Positions 7,935 through 17,145 of a stretch of 64,000 bases of DNA are shown here, piece by piece. The stretch is from JALYXI01 sp963795835. Lineage in GTDB: Bacteria > Acidobacteriota > Terriglobia > Bryobacterales > Bryobacteraceae. Both the position numbers and the translations under genes were made by a program. How positions within the stretch are numbered: position 1 is the stretch's first letter; the number at the start of each line of letters is the position of its first letter. The stretch lies in assembly GCA_963795835.1 (NCBI GenBank), contig CAWCJC010000001.1, positions 62,001 through 126,000 on the forward strand, read 5' to 3'. The notes below the pieces were generated by a model, which worked only from the letters and a program-made list of their open reading frames with translations, ran no database searches and was not told where the DNA came from.

Positions 7935-9106
7935 GCCGGCGCATCGGTGAGCGCGGCCACTCCAGGCAGTTCGATCCCTGACAAAAACTCAAGAGACGCG
8001 CCCCCGCCTGTCGAAATGTGCGAAATCCGGCTGCCCACGCCTGCCGTCTTCACCGCTTTCTCCGAATCGCCACCGCCCACAACGGTGATTGCGTCGGTTT
8101 CGGCCACGGCATGCGCCAAAGCCATCGTCCCTTTGTCGAAGGGAGGCATCTCAAACACGCCCATCGGCCCATTCCAAATCACCGTCTTTGCCCGGCGAAC
8201 AGCTTCTTCGTAGAGCCGCACCGTCTCCGGTCCAATATCGAGCCCCATCATCCCATCGGGCACATTGGCCTCCACGCGGCTCTCCGCACCCGCCCGAAAT
8301 TCACTTGCGACAACGTGATCTACCGGCAGGCTGATCTTCGCGCCGAACCGCTTTAACAAGTCCGCGGCTAATTCCAGCTTGTCGTCTTCCACAAGGCTTT
8401 TCCCCACCGGTTTCCCTTGCGATTTCAGGAACGTATAAGCCATCGCACCGCCGATCAGAAGTGAGTCGACAATCTCAATCAAGTTGGAAATAACCTCAAT
8501 CTTGTCTGAAACTTTAGCGCCGCCTAGAATCGCAATACAGGGGCGCTCCGGATTCCGCGTCACCATCGTCAAGTACTTCAGTTCCTGCTCCATCAGTAGT
8601 CCAGCGGCGGCTTGAGGAACAAACCGCACCATCCCAACCGTGGAAGCATGTGCGCGATGCGCCGCGCCGAACGCGTCATTCACATACAAATCACAAAGTT
8701 CCGCCAACTGCCTTGAGAACTCCGGATCGTTGGCTTCTTCCTCGGCATGAAACCGAAGGTTCTCAAGCAAGAGCACTTGGCCAGGCGCAGGTTTCATGGC
8801 GGCCACCTCAGGCCCGACGCAATCGGGCGCCATCTGCACTTCCTGTCCTAGAAGCTGTGACAATCGTACGCCGATTGGCTTCAGGCTCATCTGCGAGTTG
8901 GGCTTTCCACCAGGACGGCCCAGGTGCGAAGCAACCACCAGCCCGGCACCTTGGTCCAGCGCATATTTCAAGGTTGGAACAGCGGCCTGAATGCGTTTGT
9001 CGCTGGTAATCTCCTTGCCGCCAGAAGCGAGAGGAACATTGAAATCCACGCGTACAAAAACTCGCTTGCCCCGCAAGGCCAAATCACGAATAGACAATTT
9101 ACTCAT
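7931..9106 (-). CDS. pgk: phosphoglycerate kinase
   Basis: Phosphoglycerate kinase converts 1,3-bisphosphoglycerate and ADP to 3-phosphoglycerate and ATP in glycolysis. The 391-residue protein has all standard blocks: RVDFNVPL near the N terminus, SHLGRPGG, ENLRFHAEE, NDAFGAAHRAHAST, the hinge region AILGGAKVSDKI, WNGPMGVFE, and the nucleotide-binding GGGDSEKAV and STGGGASLE. I chose the ATG at 9106 because it fits the family N terminus (MSKLSIRDL) and overlaps the stop of the upstream kinase gene (ATGA). No other glycolytic gene is adjacent, so pgk here sits in an unusual coupled run with a sugar kinase and nth. Confidence 0.96.
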   Translation of the reverse strand: MSKLSIRDLALRGKRVFVRVDFNVPLASGGKEITSDKRIQAAVPTLKYALDQGAGLVVASHLGRPGGKPNSQMSLKPIGVRLSQLLGQEVQMAPDCVGPEVAAMKPAPGQVLLLENLRFHAEEEANDPEFSRQLAELCDLYVNDAFGAAHRAHASTVGMVRFVPQAAAGLLMEQELKYLTMVTRNPERPCIAILGGAKVSDKIEVISNLIEIVDSLLIGGAMAYTFLKSQGKPVGKSLVEDDKLELAADLLKRFGAKISLPVDHVVASEFRAGAESRVEANVPDGMMGLDIGPETVRLYEEAVRRAKTVIWNGPMGVFEMPPFDKGTMALAHAVAETDAITVVGGGDSEKAVKTAGVGSRISHISTGGGASLEFLSGIELPGVAALTDAPA

Positions 9107-10053
9107 TTCGGAATTTCTGAGCTTAGCAGCTTGTGGACAGAGTGCTCCAATCCAGCCAATCGATACGCTTCCACCAACGCGCCCTCCGCCGGGCCGAGCA
9201 AAGGAGCAATCACTCGGCACCCGCTCAGTTCCATCAATGACCGATACCGTTCCAGGACCGATCCACTTCGAAACACTCCTCCCACATAAGAACAATCCAC
9301 CACTTCATCGTTATCCCACAACTGCCGGCGAACCGATTGCGCGAACAGAGCCAGACCCTGTGCGGCGCCAGAGAGAATCTGCACTGCAACAGGATCTCCT
9401 TCGGATGCGAGCCTGTCCACGCTTGGAGCCAAAGCGGCAACGCGGGACCGCGGCCACTCCGCCGTATAGAACAGATGCAATACAGCGTTTACATCGGCAC
9501 ATCCGGTTTCCTGAAGCAACATCTCTGTAAGCCGCGTTCCCTGCCCCCAGCCCTCTTCCGCGCGAAGACAGGCACGCAGCCCCTGTCTCACGATGTCGAA
9601 CGCCCCTCCTTCATCTCCGAACACGTAGCCCCATCCCCCGGCCCTGCGTACCTCTCCATCCCGCCCCCTGCCCAGCGCCATGGACCCTGTGCCCGCAATG
9701 ACGATCACCCCTGGAGCGCCCGCAAATGCCCCCGCCAGCGCGATAGCTGCATCGTTGGTCACAACCCACCGGTCGGATTGAATCGTCTCTCGCAGCAGAG
9801 CTTCTTTGTCCTCTGCGCCTCCGCTCATACCGACACATGCTGCTTCGAATTTCAGTGGCAAATTCAGTCCTGCCGCCGCTGCCGCTTCACCAACGCACTT
9901 CTCCATCGCGCGCGTAAACTTCCCCTTCGCTTCCGCTCCGCTCACGTGGTTACAAGGTCCTGCGTTGCCCCGCCCCAAGACGTCTCCGTGCTCATTGCCG
10001 ATCAGCGCCGTCGTCCCGGATTGCCCGCCATCCACGCCCAGGAACAAGCGCAT
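9103..10053 (-). CDS. BadF/NAGK-family ATPase, probable N-acetylglucosamine kinase
   Basis: A 316-residue member of the BadF/BadG/BcrA/BcrD and N-acetylglucosamine-kinase family with an actin-like ATPase fold. Visible motifs are the phosphate-1 loop FLGVDGGQSGT at the N terminus, TNDAAIAL, the phosphate-2 loop IAGTGSMALG and GYVFGDEGGAFD. The GDEGG motif with the sugar-kinase context favours phosphorylation of an amino sugar, possibly from cell-wall turnover, but substrate cannot be read from sequence. The ATG at 10053 overlaps the nth stop (TGATG), and the stop overlaps the pgk start, so the three genes form one coupled unit. Confidence 0.82.
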   Translation of the reverse strand: MRLFLGVDGGQSGTTALIGNEHGDVLGRGNAGPCNHVSGAEAKGKFTRAMEKCVGEAAAAAGLNLPLKFEAACVGMSGGAEDKEALLRETIQSDRWVVTNDAAIALAGAFAGAPGVIVIAGTGSMALGRGRDGEVRRAGGWGYVFGDEGGAFDIVRQGLRACLRAEEGWGQGTRLTEMLLQETGCADVNAVLHLFYTAEWPRSRVAALAPSVDRLASEGDPVAVQILSGAAQGLALFAQSVRRQLWDNDEVVDCSYVGGVFRSGSVLERYRSLMELSGCRVIAPLLGPAEGALVEAYRLAGLEHSVHKLLSSEIPK

Positions 10054-10740
10054 CAAATCGTCTTATCCTTTGCATAGCATTCGTGCGCGATCCCGCATTC
10101 CGCACATCTCGGGTTCCTGGCGATGCACAGCGCCCGGCCATGATGGATCAACTGGTGCGAGAAAAGAATCCATCGTTCCTGCGGAATCTGCTTCGCCAGG
10201 TCGGCTTCAATCTTCACCGGGTCCGCCTGCTTCGTCAGATCCAGCCGATTCGCAAGCCGCTGCACATGCGTATCCACAACAATGCCCGAAGCAATCCCAT
10301 ATCCGGAGCCAAGCACCACATTCGCGGTCTTTCTTGCGGCCCCGGGGATGCGGAGCATCTCCTCCATCGTACGCGGCACTTCTCCTTGAAACTCCCCTAA
10401 AACTGCTTTCGCCGCCCCCACAATGCTCTTCGCCTTGTTATTAAAGAATCCTGTCGAACGAATGTCCTCCGCCAGTACCTCAGGCTTTACCGCGGCAAAG
10501 TCCGTGGGCGTCGGATACTTCCGGAACAGTTCGGGGGTCACCAGATTCACTCGCTTATCGGTGCATTGCGCAGACAGAATCGTAGCGACCAACAGCTCCC
10601 AGGGCGAGGAGTGATCCAAGCGCGCAAACCGCCTCCGGGTAAGCATGGTCCAGCCACTTCAAGATCCTATCCAACCGCGCCCGCCGCTCGCCCGCATTCT
10701 TCGGGCGTAACACTTTCTGTTTTCCCATCACGCCCGGCAT
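10053..10740 (-). CDS. nth: endonuclease III (interrupted by one +1 frame break)
   Basis: Endonuclease III is a DNA glycosylase/AP lyase of base-excision repair. The helix-hairpin-helix around IPGAARKTANVVL supplies the catalytic Lys, VVDTHVQRLANRL the catalytic Asp, and CX6CX2CX5C near the C terminus binds the 4Fe-4S cluster. The first part of the protein (ARLDRILKWLDHAYPEAVCAL) lies in one frame from ATG 10740 and the rest (LDHSSPWELLVATILSAQ) in the next, with the break near 10611-10621. Removing one base gives 687 bases, divisible by three. An internal ATG at 10646 could start a shorter protein but would lack the first helix. See the finding on shared frame breaks. Confidence 0.88.
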
Positions 10741-10753
10741 ACTAACATGGGCG

Positions 10754-12217
10754 TTGCGGAAGCAAATTGTTCTGGCAGCGGCCGCGCTGCTCGCTTACGG
10801 ATGGAGCTTGAGCGGCTCCTTCCATTTCGACGATTACTCGCTCAGTCAGAACCCTATCATTACTGGCGCCAGTGGCCTGTGGCGCATGTGGGGCCCGTTT
10901 CAAACCAGGCCGATTACCAACCTTACGTTCTGGATCAACTATCATCTCGGGGGCGCTAACCCGATCGGTTATCACCTTGTCAATCTGCTACTCCATCTAT
11001 CCGCCGTGTTGCTGCTCTATATGGTTCTTCGAATCATGATGCCGGAAACATGCGCATTTTGGTCAGCCGCCCTCTTTGCAATCCACCCGATTCAGTCCGA
11101 AGCCGTATGTTACGTCTTCGCTCGCTCCACTCTGCTCAGTACGGTTTTTTGTTTACTCAGCCTGTGGTTTTGGATTCGCAACCGTTGGAGCTGGAGCATC
11201 GCCTTCTTCGCGCTCGCGCTTCTCGCTAAAGAAGAAGCCGTCACGTTTCCGCTTGTCCTCTTGCTCTTCACCTCCCGTACAAAACCGCGGCTGAAGGCGA
11301 TCGCAATCATGATCGGCCTCTCCTTCCTGGCCGGAGTCCGCGCAGCTTGGGCAACCGCGCACATCGCCGGATCCGGTGCTGGCTTTTCCGCGGGCGTCGG
11401 ACCGTTCGCGTACCTCTCTACCCAGGGTTCAGCCATCCTCCGCTATTTGCGCCTGCTCGTCATTCCATGGGGCTTCACCATTGATCCAACGGTAACTTTG
11501 TCTCCTCCTTGGCTGTACGCGGCTGCCTGGGCTATAGTGCTGGCACTCGTCGCGTCAGCCATTTGGGCCTTTCGCAAGCACTACGCCTGGGCCGTCTGGC
11601 TCCTTGCCGGCTTTCTCCTTCTGATTCCAAGCTCTACCGTTTTCCCCGCCGCAGATCTTGCCGCAGATCGCCGCATGTACCTGCCAATGATTGGTTTCGC
11701 GGCGGCATTCGGGACAATAGCGCCGTTGCTCTGGTCTTTCGTACCGGCTGCACTCCTGGCCGTTTTCCTGGTCCTAAGTATCGGCAGAACCGAAGTGTGG
11801 CGCACAGAGCAGGGACTATGGCGCGAAGCCCTGCAACGCTCCCCCGAACACGTTCGGCCGCTCTTGCAGCTCGCGCACGTGGTCCCTCAACAAGAAGCGC
11901 TCGATTTTCTGGTGATGGCGAAAACCATGGAACCGAAGAACGCCGCCATTGCCGCGGAACTTGGGCGGGCCTGGTTGCTGAGCGGCAGTTACGCCTTCGC
12001 CCTGCAGGAGTTCGGACGCGCACTCGCATTAGACCCAACTAACGCGAATGCATTCAACAATCGGGGCGCCGCACTGCTAGCCCTCAAGCAGCCGGGGGCC
12101 GCTAAGCTCGATTTCGAACGGGCTCTGCGCCTAGATCCTTGTGTCGAAGCTGCTCGGCGCAACCTGACAGATCTCGGAGCCACGAACCTCCCGCCGTGTC
12201 CTGCTACTGCGAAATGA
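10754..12217 (+). CDS. GT-C-type membrane protein with TPR repeats (TMTC-like)
   Basis: A polytopic membrane protein of 487 residues. About ten hydrophobic helices occupy residues 1-360 and two to three TPR units the last 110 (for example YAFALQEFGRALALDPTNANAFNNRGAALL). A double-acidic motif in the first outer loop (SFHFDDYSLSQNP, about residue 25) is characteristic of GT-C glycosyltransferases, and the architecture matches TMTC-like proteins that transfer mannose from a lipid carrier in animals. The bacterial relatives are uncharacterised, so a protein or envelope glycosyltransferase role is inferred. Start is TTG at 10754, since the nearby ATG at 10747 is in another frame. It ends 14 bases inside the convergent zinc-ribbon gene. 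Confidence 0.7.
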   Translation: MRKQIVLAAAALLAYGWSLSGSFHFDDYSLSQNPIITGASGLWRMWGPFQTRPITNLTFWINYHLGGANPIGYHLVNLLLHLSAVLLLYMVLRIMMPETCAFWSAALFAIHPIQSEAVCYVFARSTLLSTVFCLLSLWFWIRNRWSWSIAFFALALLAKEEAVTFPLVLLLFTSRTKPRLKAIAIMIGLSFLAGVRAAWATAHIAGSGAGFSAGVGPFAYLSTQGSAILRYLRLLVIPWGFTIDPTVTLSPPWLYAAAWAIVLALVASAIWAFRKHYAWAVWLLAGFLLLIPSSTVFPAADLAADRRMYLPMIGFAAAFGTIAPLLWSFVPAALLAVFLVLSIGRTEVWRTEQGLWREALQRSPEHVRPLLQLAHVVPQQEALDFLVMAKTMEPKNAAIAAELGRAWLLSGSYAFALQEFGRALALDPTNANAFNNRGAALLALKQPGAAKLDFERALRLDPCVEAARRNLTDLGATNLPPCPATAK

Positions 12218-12911
12218 CCTGAACGTCCGCTGTCAGATTCTGCCAATCCGGAAGCTCGTATATCCTCAGCTTGGTCTTCAAAGGAACGGTAATTTCTTTG
12301 GCTTCATTGGGACCCAGTCCATTAATTTGAAAGGTAAACGTGCCGACTGAATCTTCCTCCGATCGCGACGTGCTTGCCCATAGAGTAACGTTCGCGGTTA
12401 CATCGTCCAGCTCTGCAGTGCTATGGTTCACCACAATGAATTTCGCTTGCGGCTTCCTTTTTGAATCCTGGGTCAGACGAATGCCCACCACCTCCAAAAA
12501 CTTCTGCAACGGGTTGGCTGTCCCCTTCCCCTTAGCAGTGGAAGCAGGAACCTCTCCGCCCGTAAAACCTGCTTTTCCGGTACCGTTAAACCGCTGATAG
12601 CCAAAGTACAAGGCTGCTCCTAACCCAATGAACGCGAACGCGAAAAGAGGTAGAAGAAGCCACACCGGCATCCCTGGCTTGGAGGGCGGAGGATAAGCGC
12701 CTCTGGGCGGAGCAGAGGCCGCGGGGGGTGGAGGAGTGGGATTCACCGCCCTACGAACGGGAGGGGGCGGCACATACGGCTCCGCGTCCGGCTTCGCTGC
12801 TGGTTCTTCTCGCGCTGCCACTACAGCAGGTTCAGGCGCTTGGCAATACGCGCATTCATTATCGGAGGCCCGATTCTCACGCCCGCATCGCGGGCAAATC
12901 CACGAGAACAT
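12204..12911 (-). CDS. zinc-ribbon membrane protein of unknown function
   Basis: The protein starts with a four-cysteine zinc ribbon (CPRC then CAYC, residues 6-23), followed by a Pro/Ala-rich linker (about 25-80), one transmembrane helix (VWLLLPLFAFAFIGLGAALY, about 83-102) and a C-terminal beta-rich domain of about 110 residues. The domain (FIVVNHSTAELDDVTANVTLWA) looks like the extracellular FxLYD/DUF-type fold found in similar zinc-ribbon proteins. No enzymatic motif is visible. Its ATG overlaps the nadD ATG on the other strand (see findings). Confidence 0.7.
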   Translation of the reverse strand: MFSWICPRCGRENRASDNECAYCQAPEPAVVAAREEPAAKPDAEPYVPPPPVRRAVNPTPPPPAASAPPRGAYPPPSKPGMPVWLLLPLFAFAFIGLGAALYFGYQRFNGTGKAGFTGGEVPASTAKGKGTANPLQKFLEVVGIRLTQDSKRKPQAKFIVVNHSTAELDDVTANVTLWASTSRSEEDSVGTFTFQINGLGPNEAKEITVPLKTKLRIYELPDWQNLTADVQVISQ

Positions 12912-13557
12912 GTTTCTTCAATTTAGCGCGGAACTGTATTACAACGGTCTGGTGGGCCTCCCTTCCCGACGCATCGGCATTCTTCCGGGCGCATTCAACC
13001 CGCCCACCGAAGCTCACCTGGCTCTCGCGCGCGCGGCTTTGACGGTCGTGGAAAAGGTTCTGTTCGTTCTCCCTCGCACGCTTCCGCACAAGGAATACTC
13101 CGGTGTCCCTTTTGCGGAGCGGTTCGAATTACTCAAAGACGCCATTGCGGTGGAATCGCGGTTCAGCGCCGTTCAAACGCAGCATGGATTGTTTATTGAC
13201 ATTGCCCGGGAACTCAAGGCGAACCTTCCCGCCGGGGCCGAGTTGCACTTCCTCTGCGGACGCGATGCGGCCGAACGTATCGCGAACTGGGACTATGGAT
13301 CACCACATGCTTTCGACCGCATGCTGGAAGAGTTCAGCCTCTTGGTAGCGCCTCGGGAAGGTCACTATGAAATCGCTGCCCATCACCGGCACCGGATAAG
13401 CTCTTTGGATCTCGAGCCCCAATTCCAAATCATGTCCGCAACCGCGGTTCGCGACCGCATTTTAAAGGGAATGGATTGGGAACATCTGGTACCTGTTCAT
13501 ATCCGCGATCGCGTTCGGCTGCTCTATTCCCCCGGCGATGGTCCCAACACGCTCTGA
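12910..13557 (+). CDS. nadD: nicotinate-nucleotide adenylyltransferase-like protein
   Basis: A nucleotidyltransferase of the NadD family, which makes nicotinate adenine dinucleotide from the mononucleotide and ATP. The phosphate-binding motif appears as GILPGAFNPPTEAHLALA (residues ~22-39), with TEAH in place of the classic HxGH, and the second ATP motif as IMSATAVRDRI near the C terminus. I chose ATG 12910, which is in frame and gives 215 residues; a GTG about 14 codons later is possible. The start overlaps the start of the divergent zinc-ribbon gene. The last 34 bases overlap the end of cca on the other strand. Substrate (nicotinate versus another nucleotide) is inferred from family. Confidence 0.75.
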   Translation: MFLQFSAELYYNGLVGLPSRRIGILPGAFNPPTEAHLALARAALTVVEKVLFVLPRTLPHKEYSGVPFAERFELLKDAIAVESRFSAVQTQHGLFIDIARELKANLPAGAELHFLCGRDAAERIANWDYGSPHAFDRMLEEFSLLVAPREGHYEIAAHHRHRISSLDLEPQFQIMSATAVRDRILKGMDWEHLVPVHIRDRVRLLYSPGDGPNTL

Positions 13558-14862
13558 GCAATTTCGAAAGCCTGGGCCTCAGTCTGGATTTCCCCGTTCA
13601 ACTGAGCCTCCTCAACCGCATGTAAGGCAGCTTTGAAAGACGGCCCAGGCAGGTATCCAGCAGCGATTAAACGGTTGCCATCCATCAACGGCGCAGGCCG
13701 CAGCGATTCTGGGGGTAACTCTACGAACTTCTTGGTCAGATACTCATAGTTCCCCAAATTCCCATGGCTCGCCAGACAGTCCAGACGGTGCAACGCCAGA
13801 TGCTCCTCAAATCTGGGCTGGCGCATAAACCGTTTGAGCCGGCTTTCCTTCATTTGCGGCACATCCTTGAACTTCATATGGTTTGCGATCAGCGCCAGGA
13901 CCTGTTCCCTGTCCTCATTGGGGAAACGAAGCCGGTCCAGAATACTGCCCGCAATCTTTACGCCGGCTTCTACATGCCCGTTGAATCGGATTCTGTCCGG
14001 AGCGCGTTCAAACGTTGCAGGCTTACCCACATCGTGTAAAAGCACGCCAAACGCGAGCGCCGCTGAAGGATGCTTCAATCCCTCGAGCATGATCATCGTA
14101 TGCGTCCAGACGTCACCTTCGGGATGAAACTCCGGGGGTTGTTCCACGCCTTTCATCCGGGCCACCTCCGGCAGCACTTCGTCGAGCAAACCGGACGTGC
14201 TCAGAAGTTCGAAAGCTCGCCGTGGATGTGGCCCGGTAATCATCTTCGTAAGCTCGTCGCGGACCCGTTCCGCTGCCAAGGCCTGCACAGATCCCCGCAG
14301 TTCTCGAATGGCGCCGAATGTCTCCGGTTCTATGGTGAAGCCGAGCCGGGCCGCGAAGCGGACTGCCCGCAGCATGCGCAAGTAGTCCTCTCTGAATCGC
14401 ACAGCTGGGTCACCCACCGCCCGAATCATGCGCGCTTTCAAATCTTCGGTACCGCGCACAAAATCCAGAACGGCTCCGCTGTCTGGGTCCATCATCAGCG
14501 CGTTGATTGTAAAGTCACGCCGCAGCGCATCCTGCTTGGGGTCCCGCTCAAAGGTGACGGCTGTTGGCCGGCGGCCGTCACGATACTGATGATCGCTGCG
14601 AAACGTTGCAACTTCCACCTGCACCGGCCCCTGGCGAACCAACAAAACGCCGAACTGTGCTCCCACCAGGTGGGCTCCGGGGAACAGCTGAAGAAGACTG
14701 CTCCGGAGTAGCCGCTGTCGCTACGTCATAATCCTTAGGTTCCAGGTTCAGCAGAAGGTCGCGTACGCACCCACCGACGAGAAACGTCGCAAAACCGGCC
14801 TCCCGAAGCTTCACCACCACGAATCGCGCCAACTGCCCGGGACTGTCGAACACTTTTTCCAT
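13524..14862 (-). CDS. cca: CCA-adding enzyme / poly(A) polymerase family with HD domain (one +1 frame break)
   Basis: A class II tRNA nucleotidyltransferase family protein that completes or repairs the 3' CCA of tRNA. The N-terminal part has FLVGGCVRDLLLN and KDYDVATAATPEQ with the catalytic acidic pair. The following part has GVLLVRQGPVQVEVATFRSD, RRDFTINALMMD, RIRAVGDP and RMLRAVRFAARLGF. After that comes an HD domain (HTMIMLEG, LLHDVGKP, HVEAG). The N-terminal segment and the rest are in different frames, joined around 14689-14699 at TCTTCTT. Removing one base gives 1338 bases (446 codons). Start is ATG 14862; a GTG further upstream is less likely. It ends inside nadD. Confidence 0.88.
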
Positions 14863-14897
14863 CAAACCTTCTACACTGAAGCTTACAAACCTCACTG

Positions 14898-17129
14898 ATG
14901 TCTACAAAGACACCCGCCCCGGATCTCACGAAAAGCCTGGGATCCGCAAAAATCGTCGTAGCGACTACAGTAGCGCTTTCATTCATCTCCTTCTGGCGAG
15001 CCGCATCCATTGTTCTTAGCGATTTGGCTTCTTCGGCTTTTTATGCGGGCGGCATCGCGGAACACGCCATTGGAAAGAGTGCGCCTTGGTTCATCCTGGC
15101 GATCATGTTATTCAGTTTTGCCGTGCGCTCCGTTTACATGGAGAGCAGCAGCATGTACGTGCGTGGCGGCGTGTACATCGTTGTTCGGGATGCCATGGGT
15201 CCCTTTATGGCGCGTTTGTCTGTCTCCGCCTTGCTGTTCGATTACATTCTTACAGGCCCGATCAGTGTTGTGGTGGCGGGGCAATACCTGGTCGGCTTAA
15301 TCAATGAAATTAGTCAGCTGATGCATTCTTCCTTGCGCGTCCCGGCTGATTCGTTCTCCGCCGGATTCGCGATCATAGTCACGGTTTATTTCTGGGTGCT
15401 GAACATGAAAGGCATTCACGAATCGAGTGGCAAAGCGCTTCGCATCATGCAGATCACCACGGTAATGGTGGTGGCTTTTCTGATCTGGTGCCCCCTTACG
15501 CTGATTGTGCGCGGGGGACCGGCCCAGATGCCCGCACTGCCGCTCCCCAGCAACATACGCTTCAGTGAAGATGCCATCGGTTGGTTTAAGGGAACAATTT
15601 TCCCCTCCATCCCCGCCATCGCGATCGCTATCGCGCTCGGCCATTCGCTGCTCTCGATGAGCGGCTTTGAAACCCTGGCCCAGGTGTACCGGGAAGTTGC
15701 GTACCCGAAACTGAAGAACCTAAAGATTACCGCCAACCTGGTCTGCGTTTATGCAGTGGTCTGCACGGGAGTAATTACGTTTTTCGCGGGAATGATCATC
15801 CCGGACAATGTACGCGCCACTTTTCAGGAAGATCTGCTGGGAGGCCTTGCGACCTGGCTGGCCGGTCCTCCCCTGTTGCGCCTCTCCTTCCATGTGTTCG
15901 TCGTTTTTGTCGGTGTGTTGATTCTCTCCGGCGCCGTCAATACCGCCATGATCGGCGGCAACGGCGTGATGAACCGCGTAGCCGAAGATGGCGTCCTGCT
16001 CGATTGGTTCCGCAAACCGCATCCTCGCTTCGGGACCACCTACCGCATTGTCAGCATCATCGCGATTCTGCAGATCCTAGCGATTGTTCTCAGCCGCGGC
16101 GACATGTTCATCTTAGGCGAGGCCTACGCTTTCGGTGTCGTCTGGAGTTTCGCGCTGAAGGCGCTCGGAGTTCTGGTTCTCAGGTTCACGCGCCACGACC
16201 AGGAATACAAGACGCCGATCAACTTTCACATCGGCAAACGGGAGTGGCCAATCGGCCTCATTCTGATAACGGCTACCCTCTTCACCCTTGCCGTGACCAT
16301 CCTGTTTTCAAAGAAGATCGCAACCATCTATGGCGTGGTGTTCACGATCGTTCTGTTCCTCGTTTTCACGATCTCTGAACGTGTGAATCATCGCAAGCGC
16401 GCCGAAACCAATTCGGACATGGAGAAGTTCAATCTCGACATGCGTCCCGAGATTGAATCGGAAGCCATTCACGCCCGCCCCGGTTGCATATTGGTTGCCG
16501 TACGCGATAACTCCAATATGGCGCATCTGGATAGTGTGCTCGGGAAGACCAACATGCGCCGTCACGACATCGTCGTGATGACTGTTCGTCCTGTTTCCGC
16601 CGGCGCGGGTGAGTATAAGCTCGGCGACAACCAGCTTTTCACAGACTACGAACAAGCTCTTTTCTCGAAAGTAGTCACGCGTGCGGAAAAGGAAGGCAAG
16701 ACGGTCGATCTCGTGGTAGTTCCTGGCACCGATCCCTTCGATGCCATGGTGCAAACCGCGTCGAAGCTGAAAGTCTCGCGCCTGGTAACCGGCGTTTCCT
16801 TACGCATGGATTCCGCGGAGTTGGCAAGCCGCATCGGCCTTGCCTGGGAGCAGCTTCCTGAACCGCGGCATCCCTTTTCGCTCGAAGTGATCAGTCCCGG
16901 CCGAGCCTCCTACTATGTCAATCTCGGTCCCCATCCGCCGCGTCTCTGGCCCGAGGATGTGGAACGTTTGCATAGCCTCTGGCTTGGTCTTACCTCTACC
17001 GACTTCGATTCCAGGCTGCATCACCGCGACGTTGTCGGCGTCGCTCTCAGACGTTTGGAACGCGATCTCGAGACCGACCGGCGCCCGGAGGCCGTGCTCG
17101 ACCTCGATAAGGAATTGCGCAAAGATTGA
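14898..17129 (+). CDS. APC-superfamily amino-acid permease with C-terminal USP-like domain
   Basis: A 743-residue membrane transporter. Residues ~20-490 contain about twelve hydrophobic helices and match the amino acid-polyamine-organocation superfamily: an SSAFYAGGIAEHAIGKSAPW start, GGVYIVVRDAMG, GHSLLSMSGFETLAQVYRE, and NTAMIGGNGVMNRVAEDG. Residues ~525-690 are cytosolic and resemble the universal-stress-protein fold (CILVAVRDNSNMAHLD, VVVPGTDPFDAMVQTASKLK), as in other long APC permeases where it may sense nucleotides or signals. The substrate cannot be assigned. It starts with ATG 36 bases from the divergent cca start and stops 16 bases from the convergent RNase R stop. Confidence 0.82.
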   Translation: MSTKTPAPDLTKSLGSAKIVVATTVALSFISFWRAASIVLSDLASSAFYAGGIAEHAIGKSAPWFILAIMLFSFAVRSVYMESSSMYVRGGVYIVVRDAMGPFMARLSVSALLFDYILTGPISVVVAGQYLVGLINEISQLMHSSLRVPADSFSAGFAIIVTVYFWVLNMKGIHESSGKALRIMQITTVMVVAFLIWCPLTLIVRGGPAQMPALPLPSNIRFSEDAIGWFKGTIFPSIPAIAIAIALGHSLLSMSGFETLAQVYREVAYPKLKNLKITANLVCVYAVVCTGVITFFAGMIIPDNVRATFQEDLLGGLATWLAGPPLLRLSFHVFVVFVGVLILSGAVNTAMIGGNGVMNRVAEDGVLLDWFRKPHPRFGTTYRIVSIIAILQILAIVLSRGDMFILGEAYAFGVVWSFALKALGVLVLRFTRHDQEYKTPINFHIGKREWPIGLILITATLFTLAVTILFSKKIATIYGVVFTIVLFLVFTISERVNHRKRAETNSDMEKFNLDMRPEIESEAIHARPGCILVAVRDNSNMAHLDSVLGKTNMRRHDIVVMTVRPVSAGAGEYKLGDNQLFTDYEQALFSKVVTRAEKEGKTVDLVVVPGTDPFDAMVQTASKLKVSRLVTGVSLRMDSAELASRIGLAWEQLPEPRHPFSLEVISPGRASYYVNLGPHPPRLWPEDVERLHSLWLGLTSTDFDSRLHHRDVVGVALRRLERDLETDRRPEAVLDLDKELRKD

Positions 17130-17145
17130 CCGGGTAACGAAACCG

